From: Alistipes dispar
GTDB lineage: Bacteria; Bacteroidota; Bacteroidia; Bacteroidales; Rikenellaceae
Assembly: GCF_006542685.1 (NCBI RefSeq)
Contig: NZ_AP019736.1
Span: forward strand, 1,398,001-1,462,000
Reading direction: 5' to 3'
DNA length: 64,000 nt
Both the position numbers and the translations under genes were made by a program. Shown here piece after piece: positions 51,631-61,800 of the stretch. Positions within the stretch are counted from its first letter, which is position 1, and every line of letters begins with the position of its first letter. The notes beneath the pieces are model-generated. The model did no database searches. It was given only the letters and a program-made list of their open reading frames with translations, and was not told the DNA's origin.

Positions 51631-53160
51631 TTATTCGTTGATGAGTTTGTCGAACTCCGCGTTGATGTCGGTCCGGGAGATGAAGTCGTAGAGCGTCTTG
51701 CGGCGCAGCGAGTAGTAGTAGTTCCAGAAGTCGGCCAGCGCCGAGACGTAGGTCTGGTTGGCCTGGTCCTTCTCGGTCTGGGCCGTGTTCATGTCCGTCA
51801 CCGAGACGGTTCCCCGCCGGAAGTTCTCCAGCGCGATGGAGTAGCGGCGTTCGGCGACCTCGAGGGCCCGGCCGGCCACGGCGCACTGGTTGCGCTGGTT
51901 GAGGAACTGCTCGATGAGCGTGTAGATCTCGTGGCGGTAGTCGATCTCCTCCTGTTCGATCCGGTTGCGGACGATCTCGGCTTTCGCCCTGGCCATGCGG
52001 ACGCGGCCCTTGCCCATGCCCCAGTCGAAGATCGGGATGGAAAACTGGAGTCCGACGACCTCCTGGTCGAGCAGGTTCGAGTAGGCCGTGCGGAACTCCT
52101 CGCCGGTCTGCGAGAGGCCGAAGCGGGCGTTGAGCGTGGCCGAAGCGCCCCGCTCGGCCCTGGCCCGCGCGATGTCGGACTCGGCGTTGAGCATCTGGAT
52201 CTGGTTGCCGATGTCGAACGACGAGTTCTCCAGCGCCTTGTCGAGCACCATGGCATAGTCGATGTCGATGGCCGGAATGCGGTCGTCGAGCACCGGGGCG
52301 ACCTCCACGTTCTCGTTGTAGCGCAGATAGGAGTTGAAGCGCATCTGCTGCTCGCGGACTTCGAGCGAAGTGTCGTTGATCGAGAGACTGTCGTTGAGCA
52401 TTCGCAGCTGGAGCTGCAGCAGCTCGTCGTGCGTGATGCTGCCCAGCTTGAGCCGCTTCTCGGCGATGGCGTAGAGCGCCTTGGTGTTGTCGTAGTTCTT
52501 GACGGCGATTTCATGCCGGGTCTTGCTCAGCAGCAGGGCGAAGTAGTAGCTCACGGCCTGCGTCGTCACGTCCTCCATCGCCTCGATGTAGGTGCGTTTG
52601 GCCAGCTCGTACTCCTTGGGTGCGATCTTCTTGTCCCACTTGAACTGGTTGTAGGCGAAGAGCGGCTGGGTGTAGGAGAGCGTAATGGGCTGCGAGTAGT
52701 AGGATTTCGAATCTTTGGGGGCGAACTGGTCCAGCCGGTTGAGCGACGAGTAGAGTTGCAGCGTGCCGCCCGTGAGGGCGATGTTCTGGCGGATCGAGAG
52801 GCCGATCGTGTTTTGCAGGTTGTAGTTCTCCAGATAGCGCATTTCGCCCGTGTCGTAGTCCTGCAGCAGGCGCAGCGAACGGTCGAAGCTCAGCACCTCG
52901 CCCGACAGGTTGAGCGACGGCAGGCGGCTGGCCCTGAACGAGCGGAAGGACCAGTAGGACGAGAGGAAGGTGTATTTGGCCACCATGGCGGCGATGGACT
53001 GCTCCTGGGCGGCGCGGATGGCCTCCTCGAGCGTCAGCTCCACGTGCAGCCGGCGGGTTTCCGCAGGTGCGGGCGTCGTGTTCTGCGACAGCGCCGGGGC
53101 GGCGAGCAGCGCGAATCCCGCCAGCAGGGCCGAAGTTTTCCGTAGGATTCCCGGTATCAT
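51631..53160 (-). CDS. TolC-family outer-membrane efflux channel
   Basis: 509 residues with a signal peptide (cleavage near APALSQ, about residue 26). Long helical segments and two OEP repeats are evident, with the typical ENFRRGTVSVTDMNTAQ near the C-terminus, which forms part of the helical barrel. It provides the outer-membrane exit of the pump. First gene of the operon; the promoter at 53418-53449 would give a leader of about 250 bases. Confidence 0.95.
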   Translation of the reverse strand: MIPGILRKTSALLAGFALLAAPALSQNTTPAPAETRRLHVELTLEEAIRAAQEQSIAAMVAKYTFLSSYWSFRSFRASRLPSLNLSGEVLSFDRSLRLLQDYDTGEMRYLENYNLQNTIGLSIRQNIALTGGTLQLYSSLNRLDQFAPKDSKSYYSQPITLSYTQPLFAYNQFKWDKKIAPKEYELAKRTYIEAMEDVTTQAVSYYFALLLSKTRHEIAVKNYDNTKALYAIAEKRLKLGSITHDELLQLQLRMLNDSLSINDTSLEVREQQMRFNSYLRYNENVEVAPVLDDRIPAIDIDYAMVLDKALENSSFDIGNQIQMLNAESDIARARAERGASATLNARFGLSQTGEEFRTAYSNLLDQEVVGLQFSIPIFDWGMGKGRVRMARAKAEIVRNRIEQEEIDYRHEIYTLIEQFLNQRNQCAVAGRALEVAERRYSIALENFRRGTVSVTDMNTAQTEKDQANQTYVSALADFWNYYYSLRRKTLYDFISRTDINAEFDKLINE

Positions 53161-53845
53161 AGCGATCGAAGGTTAGGCGTTGGGTTGGTTCTGGGTCGGG
53201 GCGGAGGCCGGAGACGCGGATCGGGAGGCGCGTATTGTGGATACGGATTCCGGCGGATCCGGAACGATTTCGGGAAAATGCGCTGCGTGCCCGCTTCCGT
53301 CCCGTTCCGCTTTCGCTCCGGAACCCGGGCGGAACCGGCGCCGAAAGTCGGCGGGGAGGGGCGGTTCGTGTTTCGGATCGTGCATACCGGAATCGTTTCG
53401 GAAGAAAATCTTTTTATCAAAATTAAGTAAAAAAATGGAAATGCGCAAATGGTCGGACCGCTTTGTATAAAAAATATTCGTATTTTTTATTAAAAAACGA
53501 AATATTCCGGATTCCGGAATCCTCCGTATAACGAAATGTCCGCGAAAATCATCGGAAACAGGCTGTATCATCCCGGGTTTTGCCTCCGGATTTCCATCGG
53601 AAACGGCATTCGGGAGCGCCTGTCGTAAAATCCGGAACCTTCGGGGTGCGTATATTCGCTTTTTTTGATCCTTATTCCGGTCCGTCGATGAAAAAATCGG
53701 CTTCGGGAACGAAATGTCCGTAAAAAATTCGTATATTGGGCTTAAAATAAATAATTTGACTCTCGGACGGATCGGGCGTCGCCGCCTTTCGGCCTTCGCA
53801 CGCATCCGTCGCTTGTCGTACCGTAACGCCGAATTCGTCTGTCTT
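53161..53845. promoter_or_regulatory. Divergent intergenic region between the efflux operon and the transglutaminase-like gene
   Basis: 685 bases with no supported gene. Near 53418-53449 is the minus-strand promoter of the efflux operon. At 53467-53490 is a perfect 10-base stem ATAAAAAATA / TATTTTTTAT with a TTCG loop, and at 53509-53522 a perfect 14-base palindrome GGATTCCGGAATCC. The two sit side by side upstream of the promoter and could be an operator or the 3' end of an unannotated transcript. No clean plus-strand promoter for the gene at 53846 was found. Confidence 0.5.
53418..53449 (-). promoter_or_regulatory. Promoter of the TolC-RND-lepB operon
   Basis: On the minus strand TTTG-N20-TAATTTTG (plus-strand CAAA 53446-53449 and CAAAATTA 53418-53425), a full match to the -33/-7 pattern. 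Confidence 0.65.
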
Positions 53846-55792
53846 ATGCGAAACACGATCCGTTCGATCTTCATGACCCTGCTTCCGGGGCTGCTTCTGG
53901 TCTCCTGCCGCGACTCCGCGCTGGAGACGGCATTGCGTCTGGCCGGAGACAACCGTCCGGAGCTGGAGGCGGTGCTGCGGCATTACGCTGCGGACGAGGC
54001 CGACTCGCTCAAATACCGCGCGGCCCGCTTCCTGATCGAGAACATGCCGCTGCATTACGGTTACGGAGGTCCGGGGATGGAACGTTTCCGTGCCTATTAC
54101 GACTCGCTGTTCTGCGACAGGACGGTTGCGAGGCAGGAGTTGCGGCGGCGGGCGGCCCGGGCTTTCGACGGGGCGGGCGGCATCCGGCCCGAGTTCGATG
54201 CGGCGACGCTCGACCGCGGTTTTCTGATCCGGCACATCGACCACGCCTTCGAAGTGTTCGGATACCCGTGGTGCCGGGACCTCTCCTTCGACGAGTTCTG
54301 CGAGAAGGTGCTGCCCTACCGGATCGGGAACGAGCAGGCGGAGGACTGGATGCCGGCCTACCGCGAGTTCCTCGCCGGGACGATCCGTTCGCTGGAGGAG
54401 GCCGGCGCGGACCGGTACGCCGCCGCGAAGGCGTTGAAGGACACCCTCCGGGGGATGGACTACGAGGTGATCGACGAGACGACGATGAAACTCGAGCTGC
54501 GTCCGTCGGATTACCTGCGGGCGGCGGGCGGAGCCTGTCCCGAGATCACCTGCATTGCCACCTATGCGCTGCGGAGCGTGGGATTGCCCGTCGATTACGA
54601 CTACATCATCCAGTGGGCCAACAGAAGTCAGACCCATAGCTGGAACGCGCTGCGGATCGACACGGCGCTCTGTTGCTTCGGCATGAGCGACCCGGGTTTC
54701 GGCGATCATTTCGAGACCCGGGCGCACGAACGGATGGGCAAGGCCTACCGCAGGACGTTCCGTTTTCAGCCCGGGAGCCTTCCCAACCGGCGCGGGGCGC
54801 TGGAGGAGGGGATTCCCTCCGCATTCCTCGCGCCGTTCTTCGAAGACGTGTCGGAACTCTACTTCGACGGTATCGACCTGACGGTGGACCTGACGATTCC
54901 CGCCGCGGAGAAGAAGCGGTTCGCCTACCTGGCCGTGTTCGACAACCACCGGTGGGTTCCGGTGGCGTGGAGCCGGATCCGGCGCGGGCGGGCGACGTTC
55001 CGCCGTGTCGAGAAGGGATGCGCCTATCTGGCGGTCTATTACCACGACGGGCAGCTTCGTCCGGCGGCCGATCCGCTGACGGTCTCGAAGGAGGGCGTGG
55101 TGACGGTCCGCCGGCCGGACGGCGGACTGCGGGCCGTCACGCTGAAGCGGAAGTACCCGGTTTTCTACAACGAACCGTTCATCCTCAACCGGGTGAAGAA
55201 CGGAAAATTCCAGGTCGCCGACCGGCCGGACTTCAGCGATGCCCGGACGGTCTATGTCACGCCCGAAGTGACGGAGATACACCCTTATTACGCCGAGTTG
55301 GGCGACAGCATCCGGTTCCGGTATATCCGCTACCTGTCGCCTCCCGGGGCGTTCGTCAGCATGTCGGAGATCGGTTTTTACGATCCCTCGGGCCGGAAAC
55401 TCGTCGGACGGATCATCGGCACGGAGGGGAGCTACTGGAATCTGGGCAACGACAAGTACAAGCTCTTCGACGGCGACCCGCTGACCTATTTCAATGCACC
55501 CCGGGAGTCCCGGTGCTGGGGCGGAATGGCTTTCGATACGCCTCAGACGTTGGGCAGCGTCATGTTCCTGCCGCGCAACGACGACAATTTCATCCAGGCG
55601 GGCGAGCTTTACGAGCTGTTCTGCTGCCGCGACGGGGAGTTCGTCTCGCTCGGCCAGCGGATCGGGGACAGGACCCACGAACTGCGGTACGAGGAGGTTC
55701 CCGGGAATGCCTTGCTGCTGTTGAAGAACCACTCCAAAGGCAAGGACGAACGGATTTTCACCTACGAGGACGGCCGGCAGGTCTGGTGGTGA
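53846..55792 (+). CDS. Lipoprotein with transglutaminase-like and discoidin-like domains
   Basis: 648 residues from the ATG at 53846, where a lipoprotein signal begins (LLLVSC, Cys21); an upstream in-frame ATG at 53714 would bury that signal. The central part has a transglutaminase-core pattern: Cys231 in GGACPEITCIATYAL and His264 in QTHSWNAL, with later acidic residues. The C-terminal 170 residues (MSEIGFYDPSGRKLVG onward) resemble an F5/8-type discoidin beta-sandwich ending EDGRQVWW. Families with this core include proteases and peptide:N-glycanases. Exact reaction unknown. It is a single gene with no obvious operon partner and is convergent with the DUF6259-like gene. Confidence 0.75.
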   Translation: MRNTIRSIFMTLLPGLLLVSCRDSALETALRLAGDNRPELEAVLRHYAADEADSLKYRAARFLIENMPLHYGYGGPGMERFRAYYDSLFCDRTVARQELRRRAARAFDGAGGIRPEFDAATLDRGFLIRHIDHAFEVFGYPWCRDLSFDEFCEKVLPYRIGNEQAEDWMPAYREFLAGTIRSLEEAGADRYAAAKALKDTLRGMDYEVIDETTMKLELRPSDYLRAAGGACPEITCIATYALRSVGLPVDYDYIIQWANRSQTHSWNALRIDTALCCFGMSDPGFGDHFETRAHERMGKAYRRTFRFQPGSLPNRRGALEEGIPSAFLAPFFEDVSELYFDGIDLTVDLTIPAAEKKRFAYLAVFDNHRWVPVAWSRIRRGRATFRRVEKGCAYLAVYYHDGQLRPAADPLTVSKEGVVTVRRPDGGLRAVTLKRKYPVFYNEPFILNRVKNGKFQVADRPDFSDARTVYVTPEVTEIHPYYAELGDSIRFRYIRYLSPPGAFVSMSEIGFYDPSGRKLVGRIIGTEGSYWNLGNDKYKLFDGDPLTYFNAPRESRCWGGMAFDTPQTLGSVMFLPRNDDNFIQAGELYELFCCRDGEFVSLGQRIGDRTHELRYEEVPGNALLLLKNHSKGKDERIFTYEDGRQVWW

Positions 55793-55978
55793 GGCGGCCC
55801 AGATTTCCCGTGGCCGCGGCTGTCGTTCCCTGGCGCTCCGTCTCCGGCGGCGTATTTCTTGCCGCGGCGTTCTTCGTCGCGGCATTTCCGGTCCGGGGAC
55901 GCTTCCCGTTTCAGGCGGAGCGTCGGGCGGCCGTTGCTGTCGGCCCGGACCGCGGGATGGCCGGAGCGGAAAACATCC

Positions 55979-56008
55979 GCCCCCGCCGCGGATCGTTGCG
56001 GCAGGGGC
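55979..56008 (-). terminator. Terminator of the DUF6259-like gene
   Basis: Arms GCCCCCGCCGC (55979-55989) and GCGGCAGGGGC (55998-56008) pair over 11 bases with one mismatch. On the minus strand GGATGTTTTCC follows. The arms share CCCCTGCCGC and CGCGGCGGGGG with the hairpin at 25035-25075. The rest of the 55793-56045 gap holds no gene. Confidence 0.65.
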
Positions 56009-56045
56009 GAAGCGTGTTTCCGGGATGCGGCTTTTCCGGCCCGGG

Positions 56046-58082
56046 TCAGAGGTCGATGCGTTTGCCCGACAGTCCGTTGATCCTGAACGTGCCTGCGCCG
56101 GGCAGCGACACCTTGTGCGCCTTGTCGTCGCGGTTGATCACGAGATAGACCCGCCGCCCGTCGGGCGCCTGCCATTCGGAGGCCAGCACGGCCGCGTCGT
56201 CGCCGAAGCCCGGGGCGTGCATCGTCGGGTTGTCGCCCGCCGGGGTGAGTTCGCGGAGGAACCGTCCGCCGTAGAGGACGTCGTGCAGCCCGCGGCGGAA
56301 ATCCATGAGCGTTTTCAGGAAGCGCGCCTCCCGTTCGGCCTCCTTCGACATGAGGTAGCGGGGGTCCACCCAGCCCGGCTGCGACCCCCAGAGAAGGGCT
56401 TTGGTCATTTCGTAGCGGAAGTCGCCGTTGGTCATCAGGTCGGTGGAGAGCGGGGTGTAGGTGAAGCCGCTGGTGATGACGCGGTCGGAATAGACCATCG
56501 GGAAAACGGGGCGGATCGTGCAGTTTTCGGCATTGTGGGGCGTGTTCACCACCAGCAGCATGTCGAACAGGTCGATGTAGCACTCCGAGTTCTCCTCGCT
56601 GGTCAGAATACGGCCCTCCTGCAGGTGTCCGTCGCGGATCTTGCCGATCAGACGCCGGTAGCCGTCGTACCAGAAGTCGCCGCCGCCGACCGGGTGGGGG
56701 TGGTTCTCGTTCCAGCACGGTTCGGGGGCCGCCGCCGCGATCTGGTCGATGTAGATGCCGTCCACGCCCAGTTCCCGCTGGAGACGGTCCACCAGTCCGA
56801 TGATCTTGCCGTGCCAGATATCCGTCGAGGGGCACGTCACCGTGTTGAGCACCTTCGAGGTGGGATAAATCTCCGTGTAGAGCGTCCCGTCGGGCTTGCG
56901 GCACGAGGCGTCGCAGCCGCGGTCGGGTTTGTAGCTGTCGGCCGAGGGATCCCAGAGCCGGCCGTTGATGTAGGGCGTGACATGCGCCCCGAGGCTTTGG
57001 GCCGTGCGGATCATCTCGGCGAAGCGCGGCTGCGCCGGGAAGTAGTCGGGGTAGTGGGTGTCGTAGGGGTGGTTGTGCCAGTAGTACCAGTGGATGCCCA
57101 GCCCCTTGCCGAAGAGTGCGGCGGCGCGGCGGACGGCGTCCAGCGTGTCGTCGGCCACGTGGCGGGCGCGGATCCAGGCGTCGGCGTCGTAGCACCACTG
57201 CGGGATGTCGCGCGAGGCGAGCGTCTTGCCGCCCCATTCGGTCGTGTAGGTGAAGGGGCGGTACCAGCGCACCACGGCGTCCTCCCAGCCCTTCGGCGCG
57301 AAGCCTGCGACCGACTCCCACGGCAGGCGGAACGTGCCCTCGTCGATCCATCCGGCCGAGGCGGGGATGGCGTCGCTGAAGATCACCTCGTCGCGCGTGC
57401 ACTGCGCCGAGTAGGTCTTGCCGCAGCCCCGGCGGTCCTCCGTGCCGTAGTAGAAGGCCCCTTCGGGGTTGTGTACGACGATGAACTGCATGGACGAGGC
57501 GTGCGACGGGTAGCGCGCCTCGAAGGTGGCGATGTCGAGCGGTTTCTCCACGCCCCAGCCCTCCGTGGTCAGCACCTTGCCGCCGGCGGGGCGGTCGATC
57601 GCTATGCGGGGAAATTCGAGGTCGGTCACCATCCACCCTTCGGGCAGGTCGGCCTCGATGTTCCAGCGCAGCAGTTCGCTGCCGTCGGGCAGCGAGACGT
57701 ACATGCGCACGGGGTAGCGTTCGGTGGAGTAGTCCAGCGTGAGCTGCCAGGTGAACACCAGCGTCTTGCCGTCGTCGTCGTCGCGGATTGCCGCTCCGTC
57801 GTAGGCGGCGTGTTCGGGCATCAGGCAGGGATTCTCGCCCTGCGGTCCTTTATAATATAGTATCCACGGGGCGAGGTTGGCGCCCGCGCCGAGCACCGAT
57901 TTGCCGTTGAGGGTCAGTTTCTCGATGTCGAACCGGCCCTGTCCGCTGAACACGGCCTCCACGGCGCCGTTCGAAAGCGTGTAATTGTCGCCGGAGCGGG
58001 TCGCACGGGTCGTGCCCTGTGCGAAGGTCTGCGCGGCGAGCAGGAGCAGCCCGGCCGACAGCATACGGATTTTCTGGATCAT
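56046..58082 (-). CDS. DUF6259-like putative glycoside hydrolase, exported
   Basis: 678 residues with a signal peptide (AAQTFAQ, about 1-22). An N-terminal beta-sandwich (about 25-290) precedes a TIM-barrel-like region: LGIHWYYWHNHPYDTHYPDY, AHVTPYINGRLWD, LGVDGIYIDQIAA and RILTSEENSECYIDLFD. The Asp in IYIDQ and a Glu in SEENSE are plausible catalytic acids by analogy with retaining barrel hydrolases. A small C-terminal beta domain ends the protein. It faces the second SusC gene across a shared control region, so it probably belongs to that locus. The activity is not established from sequence. Confidence 0.75.
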   Translation of the reverse strand: MIQKIRMLSAGLLLLAAQTFAQGTTRATRSGDNYTLSNGAVEAVFSGQGRFDIEKLTLNGKSVLGAGANLAPWILYYKGPQGENPCLMPEHAAYDGAAIRDDDDGKTLVFTWQLTLDYSTERYPVRMYVSLPDGSELLRWNIEADLPEGWMVTDLEFPRIAIDRPAGGKVLTTEGWGVEKPLDIATFEARYPSHASSMQFIVVHNPEGAFYYGTEDRRGCGKTYSAQCTRDEVIFSDAIPASAGWIDEGTFRLPWESVAGFAPKGWEDAVVRWYRPFTYTTEWGGKTLASRDIPQWCYDADAWIRARHVADDTLDAVRRAAALFGKGLGIHWYYWHNHPYDTHYPDYFPAQPRFAEMIRTAQSLGAHVTPYINGRLWDPSADSYKPDRGCDASCRKPDGTLYTEIYPTSKVLNTVTCPSTDIWHGKIIGLVDRLQRELGVDGIYIDQIAAAAPEPCWNENHPHPVGGGDFWYDGYRRLIGKIRDGHLQEGRILTSEENSECYIDLFDMLLVVNTPHNAENCTIRPVFPMVYSDRVITSGFTYTPLSTDLMTNGDFRYEMTKALLWGSQPGWVDPRYLMSKEAEREARFLKTLMDFRRGLHDVLYGGRFLRELTPAGDNPTMHAPGFGDDAAVLASEWQAPDGRRVYLVINRDDKAHKVSLPGAGTFRINGLSGKRIDL

Positions 58083-58184
58083 AACGGGTGTAGTTGTTTC
58101 GGGTGTTTCCGGTATTTCCGGACGTTCGGGGCACGGCAGTCCTTCGTCCGTGCGATCCTGCGGCCGCTTTTTTTACCGGTCGGA

Positions 58185-58216
58185 CAAATTTAAGTAAAAT
58201 TATTTACCCGTACAAA
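58185..58216 (-). promoter_or_regulatory. Promoter of the DUF6259-like gene
   Basis: On the minus strand TTTG (plus-strand CAAA 58213-58216), 20 bases, TAAATTTG (plus-strand CAAATTTA 58185-58192). The leader would be about 95 bases. Confidence 0.7.
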
Positions 58217-58499
58217 CCGAAACCAGTAAAAACTTTTCAATGACCGGCGGCTTCGGCTTCGGAAGTGCAAAAACGGGGCGGAAACGGTTTTTCCGGCGGA
58301 ATCGGGGATTCAAAGCCCTGTCGGAGCGTGTTTTGCAGAGAACGGGTCTTTTGTTTCGAAAGAAAAGGCCCGATTCGTCCGAAAAACATTTTCGGAATGA
58401 TCCGGTTTTATTTCGTTTATTCTCAATCGCTTAGTTTCCCGGAGCACCGAAATCCCCCCCCTCGCGGGAATCTTAACAAAAAATAATTATCAAAAATGT

Positions 58500-58528
58500 T
58501 TTGTATAATAATTTTATTGCTATATTTG
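58500..58528 (+). promoter_or_regulatory. Promoter of the second SusCD operon
   Basis: TTTG (58500-58503), 17 bases, TATATTTG (58521-58528). Downstream AT-rich sequence leads into the long leader. Confidence 0.65.
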
Positions 58529-58563
58529 CTTTTGAAATAGTAAATACTTTTAACCGAAACCGA

Positions 58564-58659
58564 ATGAAAGAACCCTGGAATGACACCTGTATTTTCCCGG
58601 ATGGACCCTTTCGGCCGTTCGGTCCTCCGTGCGGATATTACTATCGTATAAACCTATAA
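58564..58659 (+). other. Small open frame in the SusC leader
   Basis: A 31-codon frame with ATG and TAA lies wholly inside the predicted 5' leader. The encoded peptide is rich in Pro, Gly, Phe and Tyr and resembles no leader peptide known to me. It could be a regulatory upstream ORF or chance; there is no Shine-Dalgarno evidence either way. Confidence 0.25.
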
Positions 58660-58847
58660 TTATCAACCACCTAAAAAACTGCGCCTATGATTGAATGAAA
58701 CGGATCGGACCTAAATGTGACACTTCTCTGAAATTCTAAATTCCGCAAATCCTTATGGGATAAAATCGAACTTGTACGGAACCGCCGGTACGGAACGACG
58801 TGCCGCACGGGCTGCACAAACTTTTATTAAGTAATAAATGAGGAAAT

Positions 58848-61800
58848 ATGACAAGGATTATACAAAAGTATCTTTGTAAGACGATGTTCCGGTCATTCGT
58901 GCTGTTGTTGGGGCTGATGTCCGTCACGGAATTGAGCGCGAATCCCGACCTTTCCGCGCTGGAAAGCGGCATGGACGCACCGACGCCCGCTCCGCAAGGG
59001 GGGGGGAGATTTGCCTTGACAGGCAAGGTGTTGGATGAGACGGGAGCCGGAATTCCGGGTGCTTCCATCGTTGTCAAGGGCAGTACGCGGGGCGTTACGA
59101 CCGACGTGGACGGCTCGTTCGAATTCGAGGTCGCCGCGGCCGACGTGCTCCAGATCTCCTATCTGGGTTACGAGACGCAGGAGATCACGGTGGGCGCCCA
59201 GACCAATATCACCGTCCAGCTCAAGCCGCAGGTTTCCGAGCTGGAAACCGTGACGGTCGTGGCCTACGGCAAGCAGCGCAAGGAGAGTATCATCGGCGCC
59301 ATCAACACGATCGACACCGACGAACTGCGGGTGCAGTCGGGACAGCTCTCGTCGAACCTGGCCGGTAAGCTGGCCGGTGTCGTCGTGATGCAGCGTTCGG
59401 GCGAGCCGGGCAAGAGCGCCGATTTCTGGATCCGCGGCGTGAACACCTTCGGCGAGAACAACAAGCCGCTGATTCTCGTGGACGGTATCGAGCGCGAAAT
59501 GGACCTCGTGGACGTGGACGACATCGCGTCGCTTTCGATTCTGAAGGACGCTACGGCCACGGCGCTCTACGGTGTGCGCGGTGCGAACGGTATCGTGCTC
59601 ATCACCACCAAGCGCGGTTCGGAAGGGGCCGCCAAGGTCAGCGTCAAGGCCGAGTTCGGCCTCACGCAGCCGGTGAAGGTCCCCGAGATGGCCAATGCCG
59701 AGCAGTGGATCGACTACTACAACGAAATCTCCACCTACGAGGAGGGTTCGATCAAGCCGATCGACGACTATCAGAAGCAAATGTACCTGAGCGGCGCCGA
59801 TCCCGACCTCTATCCGAACGTGGACTGGATGGACGCCATCTACAAGAATCTGGCGATGACCGGCCGCGTGAATGTCAGCGCGTCGGGCGGTAACAAGAAC
59901 GTCCGCTACTACGTGGGCGGTTCCTACTATACGGAGGGCGGTATGTTCAACATGGCCGACAACAACAATTACAACGCCCAGATGAACTTCAACCGCTTCA
60001 GCTTCCGTTCGAACATTGACATCAACATCACCAAATCGACCGAGCTGGGCCTTTCGCTTTCGACGCAGTACACCAGCAAGAACAAACCCGGCGGCGTGAA
60101 TTCCGACGTGAACAACGATTTCTACGCCTATGCGATGCGCACGACGCCGATTTCGAACCCGACGATCTATTCGGACGGCACGCTGGCGGTTCCTCCCGAG
60201 GGCGGCGGCGCGGTGAACGTCTATAACATGCTCAACTACCAGGGCTACACGAAGGACAACCGGACGATGGCCCAGTCGCTCATCTCGCTGACGCAGGACT
60301 TCTCGGACATCATCACCGAGGGCCTGAAGGTGAACGCCAAGTTCTCGTGGGATATCGACAGCAACAACAGCATCACCCGCAAGTACAACCCCAACCAGTA
60401 CCATGCGACCGGCCGCGACGATCAGGGCAATCTGATGTTCGACCAGATCGTGACCGGAACGGGTTACATGAGCCTCGATTACGTCTATCCCAAGGGCTGG
60501 ACGACGATCAACTTCGAGGCGTCGGCCACCTACGACCGCGTATTCGCCGACGATCACCGCGTGGGCGCCCTGTTCCTGTTCAACATGCGCAGCAAGAGCA
60601 TGCTGCGTCCGACCTCCTATCTGGAGGCGTGGCCCTACCGGAATATCGGTATCGCCGGCCGCGTGACCTACGCCTTCCGCGACAAGTACTTCGCCGAGTT
60701 CAACTTCGGTTACAACGGTTCGGAGAACTTCGCCCCGGGCAAGCGCTTCGGTTTCTTCCCCTCGTATGCCATCGGTTACATGATCAGCAACGAGTCGTTC
60801 TGGGAGCCGCTGCGCGACAAGATCAACATTCTGAAAATCCGCGCTTCGTACGGTACGATCGGTAACGACCAGATCGGCGGCGGCCGTCGTTTCGCCTACA
60901 ACACGACGCTGGAGACCGGTGCTTACGGCTTCAACTTCGGAACCAACGCCCCGGCGTCGCATACGCCTCCGTTGAACGGTATCACGACGAAGGACTACGG
61001 CAACCCGGATGTGACGTGGGAGGAGGCTACGAAGGCCGACGTCGGCATCGAGCTGGGACTCTACGACATGCTCCGCATCCAGGCCGACTACTTCTACGAG
61101 AAGCGCGAGGGCATCTTCATCCAGCGCGAGTCGCAGCCTTCGGTGGTCGGTACGCGCGTGCAGCAGTACGTGAACCTCGGACGGATGCGCAACCAGGGCT
61201 TCGACATGTCGCTCGAGTTCGACAAGAATATCAACAAGGATCTTTGGATCTCGGCCCGCGGTAACTTCACCTACAACCGGACGAAGAAGCTCTACGACGA
61301 CAAACCGGACCAGATCTGGAAGTATCAGAACAAGGCCGGCTTCGCCAACAACCAACAGTTCGGTCTGATCGCCGAGGGGCTGTTCGAATCGGAGGAGGAC
61401 ATCGCCAATTCGCCCAAGCAGGATTTCGGAACCGTCCGCGTGGGTGACATCAAGTACCGCGACATCAACGGCGACGGCGTGGTCAATACGTTCGACCAGG
61501 TGGCCATCGGCTATACGACGGTTCCTGAGATCAACTACGGCTTCGGCGTGAGCCTCGGCTGGAAGGGCCTCGACGTTTCGGTGTTCTTCTCGGGCGTGGG
61601 CCACGTGACCCGCATCATCGGCGGCTACAACCTCTACGGAGGCGCCTCGAACTACATTCGCCAGGGACAGATCTTCGCCGACGTGGCCAAGAACCGCTGG
61701 TCGCTTGCCAACCCCGACCCGAACGCGAAGTATCCGCGCATGTCCACGACCCGCATGGAGAACAACCTCCAGAAATCGACCTACTGGCAGCGCGACATGA

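Larger units (their letters stand above)
58083..58847. promoter_or_regulatory. Control region between the DUF6259-like gene and the second SusC gene
   Basis: 765 bases. Minus-strand promoter for the DUF6259-like gene at 58185-58216 (TTTG-N20-TAAATTTG). Plus-strand promoter for susC at 58500-58528 (TTTG-N17-TATATTTG), giving a leader of about 310 bases. Inside this leader a 31-codon open frame with a normal ATG and stop lies at 58564-58659. A run of eight C is at about 58454-58461, upstream of the plus promoter. A second TATCTTTG box occurs at 58869-58876, just inside the annotated susC start. Confidence 0.6.
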
